Source: Bifidobacterium breve (lineage in GTDB: Bacteria > Actinomycetota > Actinomycetes > Nanopelagicales > Nanopelagicaceae). Taken from it: a stretch of DNA of 37,497 nucleotides. Every line of letters starts with the position of its first letter. Positions within the stretch are counted from its first letter, which is position 1. The stretch is from the NCBI GenBank assembly GCA_945898065.1, contig CAMDHH010000009.1:1-37497 (forward strand). Direction: 5' to 3'. The notes under the pieces are model-generated. The model was not told the DNA's origin and ran no database searches. It saw only the letters and a program-made list of their open reading frames with translations. The translations under genes were made by a program, and so were the position numbers. Shown here piece after piece: positions 16,147 to 24,737 of the stretch.

Positions 16147-17109
16147 ATGTCAGTGAAGAACGAAAGTCCTTCAAAAGAAGTATCAACCTCAAGCACTCAG
16201 GGCCGAACTCTTTTTTCTAGGAAAAAGAAAACTCAAATAGGCCTCAATGCAATCAATATCAAGAGTGCACGTTTTACTCTAATTCCAGTTTTTGTCTTAC
16301 TATTTGTATTCCTTGCATTGCCAATGCTTAACTCAATTAAGCTCAGCGTCTCTCGCTGGGGTGGCCTTGGTCCATTAGAGCCAGTTGGCTTAGATAATTA
16401 TAAATTTCTATTTTCGGATCCACAGATGCGTTATTCATCTCGCATCACTATTTTTTACGCCTTTTCCGTTGCTTTTTTAGTTGTCGCAATTGCCACAGTA
16501 TTAGCAGCTGCAGTAAGTGCCAACGTGCGTGGTCATAAAGCGATGAAAATTATCTGGTTCTTTCCAGGAATTGCCCCTCCTACAGCAGTTGCAATCTTCT
16601 GGAGTAGTAGCTTCCAACCCGAAAGTGGAGTCGTCAATGTAATTCTAGGCAAGCTGGGCTTAGGAGATGATTATGCATGGCTTGCGAGTTCAGATACTGC
16701 CCTTTACCCCGTAATTTTTGTCGGCGTATGGAGCGCAGTAGGTTTCGCCTTTCTAGTCATCCTTGGAGCAGTTGAACAAATTCCTGTATCACTACGCGAG
16801 GCTGCATTAGTAGATGGTGCAAATGTGCGCCAACAATTTACAAAAATTACTTTGCCACTGATTCGCCCAATTTTGATGACAATTTTTACACTTCAAATTA
16901 TCTGGACCTTCAATGGTTTTACAGTTGTATGGGCGATGACAACTGGTGGCCCCTCTGATTCAACATCAATTTTGCCAATCTTAGCTTATAAAGAGGCATT
17001 TAGATATGGACGCTTTGGAACCGCTGCCGCAATGGCGGTTGTAACAGGAATCTTCTTGATGATTGTTGGAACTATTGGTATTCGCTTGAGTAGATCGAAG
17101 CAGCAGTGA
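16147..17109 (+). CDS. Sugar ABC transporter permease, MalF/UgpA type
   Basis: A 320-residue inner-membrane protein with a polar, Lys/Arg-rich N-terminal 35 residues, then six predicted membrane spans (first around FTLIPVFVLLFVFLALPML). The cytoplasmic EAA loop that contacts the ATPase is visible as REAALVDGANVRQQFTKITLPL near residue 218. It is the first of the permease pair for the importer; the second overlaps it by one base. GAGGAAG precedes ATG 16147. Together with the binding protein it defines a carbohydrate CUT1-type importer. No ATP-binding subunit gene accompanies it here. Confidence 0.92.
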   Translation: MSVKNESPSKEVSTSSTQGRTLFSRKKKTQIGLNAINIKSARFTLIPVFVLLFVFLALPMLNSIKLSVSRWGGLGPLEPVGLDNYKFLFSDPQMRYSSRITIFYAFSVAFLVVAIATVLAAAVSANVRGHKAMKIIWFFPGIAPPTAVAIFWSSSFQPESGVVNVILGKLGLGDDYAWLASSDTALYPVIFVGVWSAVGFAFLVILGAVEQIPVSLREAALVDGANVRQQFTKITLPLIRPILMTIFTLQIIWTFNGFTVVWAMTTGGPSDSTSILPILAYKEAFRYGRFGTAAAMAVVTGIFLMIVGTIGIRLSRSKQQ

Positions 17110-17945
17110 TGAAGGCTCTGGTCGCTAAATTCTTTGCTCAACTCGGCGTATGGGGTTGGACTGTTCTCGTACTTATTCCGTTTTTCTTTATCATGCTCTT
17201 TGCAACAAAAGATACGACTGATATCTACGGAAAACCATTAGCCCTAATTTATAAGCCTAATTGGGGAAACTTCTCAGGTGCATGGAATGCAGGTCCGGGT
17301 GAAGGAACTATCGGTGTATGGTTCATAAATACAGGATTACTTGTTACAACTGCACTCATCGTTTCACTCGTTGTTGCGGTACCTGCCGCCTACTTCACAA
17401 TATTTTTGTCACTAAAGCAAAATCGCACTGTGATGATCACCGTCTTAGCTGGTACTGTTGTACCAACAATCTTGTTAGTAATTCCTTACTTCAAGGCATA
17501 TAACCAATTTGGATTGCTCAACAAACCAATTGCAACAGGCGTTGCTTATGGAGTTCTTGCTATTCCAACCACTTTTCTCTTGATGAATCGATTCTTCTTG
17601 GACTTTCCTCGCGAAGTTTTGGAAGCAGGATTACTCGACGGACTATCAAATTCTAAGATTTTCAAGAAGCTAGTTCTTCCATTATCTGTTGGACAGATCG
17701 TCTCTGTTGGAATTCTTACTCTTATTTGGGCGTGGGGTGATAGCCAGATTGCAATTGTTTTGCTGCAGAGTCAATCAGCGCAACCAATATCAGTTGGAAT
17801 GCTCTCATTTGCGGCAGACTTCACAACAAACCTCGGCGCAACATTTGCTGGTCTTTCGATGGCAGCTATTCCACCGGTAATTCTTTATGTAATTTTGAGT
17901 AAGTACGTCACCAAGGGAATTGCCCTTGGTGGAATCACAAAATAG
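17109..17945 (+). CDS. Sugar ABC transporter permease, MalG/UgpE type
   Basis: A 278-residue membrane protein with about six spans and the EAA loop EAGLLDGLSNSKIFKKLVLP near residue 171, marking it as the partner permease of a CUT1 sugar importer. ATG 17109 overlaps the preceding stop by one base (TGATG); a GTG immediately before it (17106) is an equally possible start adding one residue. The periplasmic-side loop after the first span (DTTDIYGKPLALIYKPNWGN) is typical of MalG-like proteins. The first fucosidase gene begins 10 bases after the stop, so transport and hydrolysis genes share a transcript. Confidence 0.92.
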   Translation: MKALVAKFFAQLGVWGWTVLVLIPFFFIMLFATKDTTDIYGKPLALIYKPNWGNFSGAWNAGPGEGTIGVWFINTGLLVTTALIVSLVVAVPAAYFTIFLSLKQNRTVMITVLAGTVVPTILLVIPYFKAYNQFGLLNKPIATGVAYGVLAIPTTFLLMNRFFLDFPREVLEAGLLDGLSNSKIFKKLVLPLSVGQIVSVGILTLIWAWGDSQIAIVLLQSQSAQPISVGMLSFAADFTTNLGATFAGLSMAAIPPVILYVILSKYVTKGIALGGITK

Positions 17946-17955
17946 AGGTAATAAC

Positions 17956-19326
17956 ATGTCCGAAGGAACGATATTTGATTTAGAGAAGTTATCTTCTCGA
18001 ATGAATGACTACTATCCACTTATCAATGGGCATGAAAAGCGGTGCAAAAACTGGTTCACAGGTGCCGGCCTCGGAATGTTTATTCACTGGGATCACACAA
18101 GTGAGCAAGGAATTGAAATCTCTTGGCCATTGGTGGGGGGAGTTTTTTCACTACCTGGTGGAAAAGATGTCACTGTTGAGCAGTATCACTCCACTGCAGC
18201 AACATTTAATCCAACTCAGTGGGATCCCAAAGAGATTGCAAAGCTAGCTAAAGATGCAGGAATGGCATACATAGTTTTCACATCAAAGCATCACAACGGT
18301 TGGGCTACATGGCCCTCAAAGGTTGGAAATCGAAATATAACTTCATCCCCATATGGAAAAAACGGTGGAGATATTTTGCGCACTTACGTTGATGCAGTGC
18401 GCGCGGAAGGGCTCAAAGTTGGAGTGTATTACTCCCTTTCTGACTGGGGACATGAAGATTATTTAGCCTGGAAAGATGAATATCTCCCTTACGTATTTGG
18501 TGATAGCGCACCAATGGGAACGCCAGAACAATGGCAGAGATATCGCAAATATCTAAAAGATCAACTCACTGAAATTCTCACAGGTTACGGCCAAATCGAT
18601 ATGTTGTGGTTTGACGGTGCGTGGGAGCGCAGTGATGAGGATTGGAATTCAATAGATATTGGTAACCATATTCGTTCCCTTTCTCCAAATACGTTGATCA
18701 ATGATCGACTCTTCACTCAAGGTGACTTCCGCACACCAGAACAATGGATTCCTGCGCAACCACTTCCTGAACCATGGGAATGTTGCATGACTATGAATTA
18801 CTCATGGGCATACGTTCCATCAGATACAGCATTCAAATCTCCTTATGAAATCTTGCGTACATTGATTGAAGTTGTATCTCGCGGCGGAAATCTTTTGCTC
18901 AACATTGGACCTCGCGAAGATGGATCACTCGTGCCAGAAGAGCGCGACATCATGGTCGAGCTTGCTAAGTGGATGAAGACAAATAAAGAAAGTGTTGTTG
19001 GAGTAACTCCAGGACTTGAGCCATGGCAGTTCTATGGACCAAGTACACAAAATGGAAACCTTGTATATCTACATCAATTTGCAATGCCAACCGAATCAGT
19101 GGTTGCTCGCGGCATCAAGGTGGCACGAGTGAAGTCAGTAAAAATCCTTGGTAGCAATGAAGAACTCAAATTTACTCGCCGCACCGCTATCAATGACATT
19201 TCGATCAAAGATCCTGATGGCGAAATCATTATTGATGTGCGTGGGAAGAATCTTTCAGGTCTCATTCCTGTCATAGTTCTAGATCTCAGCGCTAATCCTG
19301 CTGAAGTAGCACTTCGGAATTGGTAA
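17956..19326 (+). CDS. Alpha-L-fucosidase GH29, type A copy 1 (cytoplasmic)
   Basis: Hydrolyses terminal alpha-L-fucosyl residues by a retaining mechanism. The 456-residue protein has the GH29 marks F42-I-H44-W-D, K111-H-H-N-G-W, and the nucleophile Asp220 in MLWFDGAW. A conserved PWECCMTMNYSWAY block lies near 273 and VVSRGGNLLLNIGP near 307. No signal peptide, so it acts on imported sugars. A GAGGT Shine-Dalgarno precedes ATG 17956; the longer frame from 17920 overlaps the permease and is unlikely. The sequence differs from the type B copies by longer loops around 140-200, and matches the copy at 22005 closely. All key residues are present. Confidence 0.93.
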   Translation: MSEGTIFDLEKLSSRMNDYYPLINGHEKRCKNWFTGAGLGMFIHWDHTSEQGIEISWPLVGGVFSLPGGKDVTVEQYHSTAATFNPTQWDPKEIAKLAKDAGMAYIVFTSKHHNGWATWPSKVGNRNITSSPYGKNGGDILRTYVDAVRAEGLKVGVYYSLSDWGHEDYLAWKDEYLPYVFGDSAPMGTPEQWQRYRKYLKDQLTEILTGYGQIDMLWFDGAWERSDEDWNSIDIGNHIRSLSPNTLINDRLFTQGDFRTPEQWIPAQPLPEPWECCMTMNYSWAYVPSDTAFKSPYEILRTLIEVVSRGGNLLLNIGPREDGSLVPEERDIMVELAKWMKTNKESVVGVTPGLEPWQFYGPSTQNGNLVYLHQFAMPTESVVARGIKVARVKSVKILGSNEELKFTRRTAINDISIKDPDGEIIIDVRGKNLSGLIPVIVLDLSANPAEVALRNW

Positions 19327-20648
19327 TGAACGTTTTCAATCGCTTTGAGCGTGAAGTTCCCGAGTGGTTTCTCGATGCCAAGTTGGGTTTCATGGTCTCG
19401 TGGGGGGCATTCTCTGTTCCAGCATGGGGTGAACCTATTGGTGAACTTGGAACAATTGAAGACTGGAAAGAATGGTTTAGGCACAACCCATATGCAGAGT
19501 GGTATTACAACACTATTCGCATTGAAGGCTCTCCTGCTCGTGAATATCATAAAAAGAATTTCAATGATTGCGACTATGACGATCTTTTGGATATGTGGAA
19601 GGCAGAAAAATTTCAACCCGATGAGTGGGCTAAGTTATTTGCGTACGCAGGCGCGCAGTACATAGTTCCACTTTCTAAACACCATGATGGGATCACGCTC
19701 TGGGATGCTCCCGGGACGGGCACACGTAACACTGTGCATCGCGGACCAAAGCGTGATCTCATCGGTGATATTGCAACAGCTGTTCGCAAAGCTGGAATTC
19801 GATTTGCTGTCTATTACTCAGGCGGACTCGACTGGGAAGTTACAAAAACTCTGCCAGCGATATCAGATAATGATCAGCATAAAGGATTGCAACGCCCGGT
19901 AGATGCCGCATATTCCATGTATGCCTATAAGCATGTAATTGATTTGATTGATCGCTATAAGCCCGATGTTCTTTGGAATGATATTGAATGGCCAGATTTT
20001 TCAAAGCGCGAAGGTCAATATTCACTCGCGGCTCTCTTTGATTATTACTACAAGGCTGTTCCTCACGGCGTTGTCAATGATCGTTGGGGTAAAGAGACGC
20101 ACTCAGATTATGAAACAAGTGAATATCAATATATGGCGGATAGTGAAAATGCTGATGCCTGGGAAAATTGTCGCGGAATCGGACTCTCATTTGGTTACAA
20201 CCAAGTTGAATCAGAGCAGCACTCACTCAATACCGAGAGCGCACTTCGTCATTTCTTAGACATTGTTTCTCGCGGAGGCAATTTCTTACTCAATGTTGGC
20301 CCAACTGCATCAGGTGAAATTCCAGAAATTCAAAAGAAAGTTCTTATGGGACTAGGCGATTGGATGGCAATTAATTCTGGCGCAGTTTATGCAACTCGCG
20401 CAATCAAGGAAATTCCTGCAACCGATGCTCCATGGGTTCGTTGGGCAAAGAAAGGTAACTCAGTTTTTGCATATATTGATGCCATTGGAAACGTTGAATT
20501 TAGCGCTCCAGCAAGCCTGGTCAATGCTAAGAAAGCCACAATATTTGGTGGTGCAGCGATCACAGCCACTCGCAATGGCGACAAAATTTCAATGACAATT
20601 CCGGCTCCAAAAGTACCGGGACCAACTGTTATTGAATTTTCACACTAA
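19326..20648 (+). CDS. GH29 alpha-L-fucosidase-like protein, type B copy 1, active-site His replaced
   Basis: A 440-residue GH29 protein coupled to the previous gene by a TAATG overlap (ATG 19326). It keeps WYYNTIRIEGSP, K118-H-H-D-G, the nucleophile Asp219 in LWNDIEWPDF, and the RGGNFLLNVGPTASG block. However, the conserved F-I-H-W-G near the N-terminus reads M-V-S25-W-G, so the His that in GH29 structures contacts the fucose ring is Ser. The two other type B copies in this array have His there. Reduced or altered activity, or a changed sugar specificity, is possible. No signal peptide. Otherwise a full-length, intact reading frame. Confidence 0.9.
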   Translation: MNVFNRFEREVPEWFLDAKLGFMVSWGAFSVPAWGEPIGELGTIEDWKEWFRHNPYAEWYYNTIRIEGSPAREYHKKNFNDCDYDDLLDMWKAEKFQPDEWAKLFAYAGAQYIVPLSKHHDGITLWDAPGTGTRNTVHRGPKRDLIGDIATAVRKAGIRFAVYYSGGLDWEVTKTLPAISDNDQHKGLQRPVDAAYSMYAYKHVIDLIDRYKPDVLWNDIEWPDFSKREGQYSLAALFDYYYKAVPHGVVNDRWGKETHSDYETSEYQYMADSENADAWENCRGIGLSFGYNQVESEQHSLNTESALRHFLDIVSRGGNFLLNVGPTASGEIPEIQKKVLMGLGDWMAINSGAVYATRAIKEIPATDAPWVRWAKKGNSVFAYIDAIGNVEFSAPASLVNAKKATIFGGAAITATRNGDKISMTIPAPKVPGPTVIEFSH

Positions 20649-20669
20649 AGCATTACTAAGGAGATAACC

Positions 20670-21983
20670 ATGGAATTCAAAAACTTCGAACGCTTCAATC
20701 GCCCAGTGCCGACATGGTTCTCTGATGCCAAGTTTGGAATATTCATTCACTGGGGCGCTTATTCAGTGCCTGCATGGGCGGAGCCAACTGGTGAGCTAGG
20801 TGCAGTTGATGACAGCGTATGGATGGCACATAATCCATATGCAGAGTGGTACTACAACACAATTCGCATTGAAGGATCCCCCGCACAAAAGCACCACCAA
20901 GAAATCCATGGTGGCGCACCATATGACGACTTCCTTGATCAATGGAAGGCAAGTAAGTTCAATCCAGATGATTGGGCAGCACTCTTTGCTAAAGCTGGCG
21001 CACAATATGTAATTCCAACAACTAAGCACCATGACGGAATTACTTTGTGGGATGCACCAGGAACAGGAACACGTAACACTGTTGCTCGAGGTCCAAAGCG
21101 TGACCTTGTTGCTGCAATTGGCGACGCTGTTCGCAAAGCCGGAATCAAGTTTGGTGTCTACTACTCAGGTGGTTTGGACTGGAGCGTTGATAACTTCCCT
21201 CCAATGACAATTGGTGATCACGTACGAGGATTTCGTCCAAGCGATGCTGCCTATGCAATGTATTGCTATGAGCACATCACAGACCTAATCAATCGTTACA
21301 AGCCAGATGTTCTCTGGGATGATATTGAATACCCAGACTTCGCAAAGCGCGAAGGTGCATATTCACTCGCAGCAATCTTTGACCACTATTACAAGGCTGT
21401 TCCACAGGGTGTTATCAATGACCGCTGGGGAGTACCTCACTCTGATTACAAGACAAGTGAGTACCAACATTCACTCGATAACGAGAGTGGGGCAGCATGG
21501 GAAAACTGTCGCGGTATAGGACTCTCATTTGGTTACAACCAAATTGAAGATGAGAAGCACTACATGAGCATTAATGCTGCTCAACATCACCTCATCGACA
21601 TTGTCTCTCGAGGAGGAAATCTTCTTCTCAACGTTGGACCAACAGCCGATGGTGAAATTCCTGCCTTCCAGCGCAAAGTACTAGAAGGAATTGGCGCATG
21701 GATTGCAGTAAATAAAGAGGCAATTTACGCTTCCCGCGTCGCCGCAGATGTGAAGCCATCTGATTCACCTTGGGTTCGCTGGACTGCTAATGGCAAGAAG
21801 CGTTACGCAATCATTGATGCAACAGGTTCAGTGGAATTTGATGCACCAGAGAGCGCCGTTGATATCAAGAGCGCAACAGTTCTTGGTGGTGGAGCAATTG
21901 CAGTAACACGCAGCGGTTCAAAGATCTCAATGACTATTGCAGCGCCAAAGGTCGAAGGACCAACTGTCGTAGCTTTCAACTAG
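20670..21983 (+). CDS. Alpha-L-fucosidase GH29, type B copy 2 (cytoplasmic)
   Basis: A 437-residue GH29 enzyme with complete motifs: F24-G-I-F-I-H27-W-G, K119-H-H-D-G, nucleophile Asp218 in LWDDIEYPDF, and RGGNLLLNVGPTADG. It has the best Shine-Dalgarno of the set (AAGGAG, 7 bases before ATG) and Lys written mostly AAG, like the binding-protein gene, which suggests it is the most strongly expressed fucosidase. It lacks a signal peptide. The C-terminal 60 residues form the small beta domain usual for short GH29 enzymes. It stands 21 bases after copy B1 and 21 bases before type A copy 2. Confidence 0.93.
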   Translation: MEFKNFERFNRPVPTWFSDAKFGIFIHWGAYSVPAWAEPTGELGAVDDSVWMAHNPYAEWYYNTIRIEGSPAQKHHQEIHGGAPYDDFLDQWKASKFNPDDWAALFAKAGAQYVIPTTKHHDGITLWDAPGTGTRNTVARGPKRDLVAAIGDAVRKAGIKFGVYYSGGLDWSVDNFPPMTIGDHVRGFRPSDAAYAMYCYEHITDLINRYKPDVLWDDIEYPDFAKREGAYSLAAIFDHYYKAVPQGVINDRWGVPHSDYKTSEYQHSLDNESGAAWENCRGIGLSFGYNQIEDEKHYMSINAAQHHLIDIVSRGGNLLLNVGPTADGEIPAFQRKVLEGIGAWIAVNKEAIYASRVAADVKPSDSPWVRWTANGKKRYAIIDATGSVEFDAPESAVDIKSATVLGGGAIAVTRSGSKISMTIAAPKVEGPTVVAFN

Positions 21984-22004
21984 TCATAAAAGATTGATGT
22001 TGTG

Positions 22005-23381
22005 ATGGCCACTGAAACTAACGTTTTCGATAAGGAAGCGTTAGCTCCGAGGTTGAATGAATTTCATCCTCTTATCAGTGGTCATCAACAACGTTGTTCA
22101 GAGTGGTTTACAGGGGCTGGGTTAGGGCTTTTCATTTGCCTTGATCACGCCAGCCAACAAGGCATTGAAATGTCATGGCCGATGCTAGGTGATGTTAATT
22201 TTGCGCTACCACTCGGAGGCTTAGTTACTGTTGACCAATATCGATCAACTGAGAGCACGTTCAATCCAACATCGTGGAACCCAAAAGATTTCTTACAAAA
22301 AGCAAAAGATGCAGGGTGTAAGTACGCCGTATTTACTGCAAAGCATCACAGTGGATGGGCTATCTGGCCATCACAATATGGTGACCGAAATATAACTTCG
22401 TCACCTTTTCATTCAACTGGTCGTGATATTTTGCGTGAATATGTTGATGCCGCACGTGAAGTCGGAATAAAGGTCGGAATCTATTACTCATTATCTGACT
22501 GGGGCCATAAGGATTATCTAGCGTGGAAAGATGAGTACCGCCCATATATTTTTGGAACTAGTCCACCCATTGGAGATCAAGATCAGTGGGAGAACTTTCG
22601 CCAGTACACCAAAGATCAATTGACTGAATTGTTGACTGAGTATGGCCCAGTAGATCTCTTGTGGTTCGACGGTGCGTGGGAGCGAAGTGATGAGACCTGG
22701 AACTCGAAAGACTTCGGAGACCATATTCGTTCAATCTCACCAAATACGCTAATCAACGACAGACTTTTTACTCAAGGGGATTATCGAACTCCCGAGCAGT
22801 GGATTCCAGCAAAGCCACTCAATGAACCATGGGAATGCTGCATGACCATCAATTACTCATGGGCATATGTTCCAAGTGATAAGACATATAAATCTACCTA
22901 TGAAATCTTGCGCACACTCATTGAAGTTGTCTCTCGTGGTGGAAATCTATTGCTCAATGTTGGACCAAAGCCAGATGGCACTTTGGCATCTGAAGAGGCG
23001 CAAACATTAGATGATTTAGCTGTGTGGATGAAAGTGAATAAAGAGAGTATTGAAAACGTTACCCCAGGTCTAGAAGATTGGCAGTATTACGGACCTTCGA
23101 CACAGCGTGGAGATATTGTTTATTTGCATAATTTTGCACTTCCTCAAGAGAGTGTTGTTGTTCGTGGCGTAAAGGTTGCTCGATTGAAATCGGCCAAAAT
23201 GTTAGGAAGTAGCGAAGAACTGACATTTACCCGCAGGACTGCAATTCATGATGCAGAGATGCCTGATCCCGATGGAGAAATAATTATCGATGTGCGCGGT
23301 AAAAAAGTCTCTGGACTCATGCCAATACTTATTTTAGATTTTAGTGGCGATCCGTCATCCATAGAGATTCGTAACTGGTAA
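22005..23381 (+). CDS. GH29 alpha-L-fucosidase-like protein, type A copy 2, active-site His and Trp replaced
   Basis: A 458-residue paralogue of the gene at 17956, similar along the whole length, with KHHSGW (113-118), nucleophile Asp222 in LLWFDGAWERSDE, and PWECCMTINYSWAY. The conserved F-I-H-W-D is here F-I-C45-L46-D: both His and Trp are exchanged (TGCCTT in place of CACTGG), which takes several base changes and so is not a single sequencing error. These residues line the fucose pocket in GH29 structures. ATG 22005 chosen over GTG 22002; the Shine-Dalgarno is weak. The frame is intact, so the gene appears maintained despite the change. Confidence 0.9.
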   Translation: MATETNVFDKEALAPRLNEFHPLISGHQQRCSEWFTGAGLGLFICLDHASQQGIEMSWPMLGDVNFALPLGGLVTVDQYRSTESTFNPTSWNPKDFLQKAKDAGCKYAVFTAKHHSGWAIWPSQYGDRNITSSPFHSTGRDILREYVDAAREVGIKVGIYYSLSDWGHKDYLAWKDEYRPYIFGTSPPIGDQDQWENFRQYTKDQLTELLTEYGPVDLLWFDGAWERSDETWNSKDFGDHIRSISPNTLINDRLFTQGDYRTPEQWIPAKPLNEPWECCMTINYSWAYVPSDKTYKSTYEILRTLIEVVSRGGNLLLNVGPKPDGTLASEEAQTLDDLAVWMKVNKESIENVTPGLEDWQYYGPSTQRGDIVYLHNFALPQESVVVRGVKVARLKSAKMLGSSEELTFTRRTAIHDAEMPDPDGEIIIDVRGKKVSGLMPILILDFSGDPSSIEIRNW

Positions 23382-23405
23382 AACCACAACTAAAGGGAGA
23401 GAAAA

Positions 23406-24719
23406 ATGGCAGATGCAGTGAACTGGGATCGCTTCAAACGCGATGTTCCACAGTGGTACACCGAAGCAAAGTTTGGAATCTTTATTCACTGGGGTGCTTA
23501 TTCAGTTCCTGCATGGGGTGAACCAATTGGCGAGCTTGGAACCATGGAAGCTAAGAAATGGTTTCCACATAATCCATATGCCGAGTGGTATTTCAACACT
23601 ATTCGTATTGAGGGCTCACCTGCGCAAGAACATCATAAGAAAGTTCATGGCAACGCACCGTATGACGATTTCTTAGATCGATGGAAGGCAGAAAAATTCA
23701 ATCCTGATCAATGGGCTGAACTCTTTGCTTACTCTGGCGCGCAATATGTTTTACCAACGACTAAGCACCACGACGGAATCGCACTCTGGCAAGCACCAGG
23801 AACGGGAACTCGAAACACAGTTAATCGTGGGCCAAAGCGTGACCTTGTTGGAGATATCGCAACTGCTGTTCGCAAAAAAGGACTGCACTTCGGTGTTTAC
23901 TACTCTGGCGGTTTGGACTGGAGCGTTACTAATTTGCCTCCACACAATGACGAATATGAATTAGCGCGTCCATCAGATGCTGCATATTCAATGTATTGCT
24001 ACGAGCACGTAGTCGACATTATTGATCGATATAAGCCAGAAGTGATATTCAACGATATCAACTGGCCAGATTTCTCAAAGCGTGAAGGCGAATATTCATT
24101 GCCAGCACTCTTTGATTATTACTACTCACATGTACCAACGGGTGTGGTCAATGATCGTTGGGGAATTCCACACTGGGATTACAAAACGAGTGAATACAAG
24201 ATGAACCTGCACGTTGAAGATGGGGGAGTCTGGGAGAACAACCGTGGCGTTGGTTATTCATTTGGATATAACCAACTCGAAACTGATGAGCACTACCTTA
24301 ACATCAGCGGATTACTCCATCACCTGCTCGACATTGTCTCTCGTGGAGGAAATCTTCTTCTCAATGTTGGCCCAACGGCATCAGGTGAAATTCCTGAGCT
24401 TCAACAAAAAGTATTGCGTCAAATGGGGGATTGGATGAAGATTAATTCCAAGGCTATTTACGCTTCCAATGCTGTTCCAGAATTCAAAGCATCTGATGCG
24501 CCATGGATTCGCTGGACAGGTGTCGGCAAAGAAATATTTGCTCACATCGAATCAACTGGAAAAACTACTTTCGAAGTTCCAGAGTCACTCGTTGATGATT
24601 CAAGTGCACATTTCCTCAGTGGAGAAAAGGCAACTATTACTCGTAGTGGAAATAGCGTCACTATTGATATCGATGGAAAGCACGCTCCAATGGCAGTGCT
24701 CTCCTTCAAGCGTCGCTAA
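23406..24719 (+). CDS. Alpha-L-fucosidase GH29, type B copy 3 (cytoplasmic)
   Basis: A 437-residue GH29 protein with F-I-H28-W-G, K120-H-H-D-G and RGGNLLLNVGPTASG. The nucleophile is Asp217, but its context reads V-I-F-N-D-I-N-W instead of the L-W-N-D of the sister copies, a mild change next to the active site. A good Shine-Dalgarno (AAAGGGAGAG) precedes ATG. It is the last gene of the 10-kb importer/fucosidase operon and ends 18 bases before a convergent aldo/keto reductase pseudogene, with no clear terminator. No signal peptide. It is closest in sequence to copies B1 and B2. Confidence 0.92.
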   Translation: MADAVNWDRFKRDVPQWYTEAKFGIFIHWGAYSVPAWGEPIGELGTMEAKKWFPHNPYAEWYFNTIRIEGSPAQEHHKKVHGNAPYDDFLDRWKAEKFNPDQWAELFAYSGAQYVLPTTKHHDGIALWQAPGTGTRNTVNRGPKRDLVGDIATAVRKKGLHFGVYYSGGLDWSVTNLPPHNDEYELARPSDAAYSMYCYEHVVDIIDRYKPEVIFNDINWPDFSKREGEYSLPALFDYYYSHVPTGVVNDRWGIPHWDYKTSEYKMNLHVEDGGVWENNRGVGYSFGYNQLETDEHYLNISGLLHHLLDIVSRGGNLLLNVGPTASGEIPELQQKVLRQMGDWMKINSKAIYASNAVPEFKASDAPWIRWTGVGKEIFAHIESTGKTTFEVPESLVDDSSAHFLSGEKATITRSGNSVTIDIDGKHAPMAVLSFKRR

Positions 24720-24737
24720 AAATTAGTCTCTCTAACC

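Noticed and set aside
17920-17955. Longer N-terminus for the first fucosidase
   Set aside because: It would overlap the permease C-terminus; ATG 17956 has a GAGGT ribosome site at the right distance.
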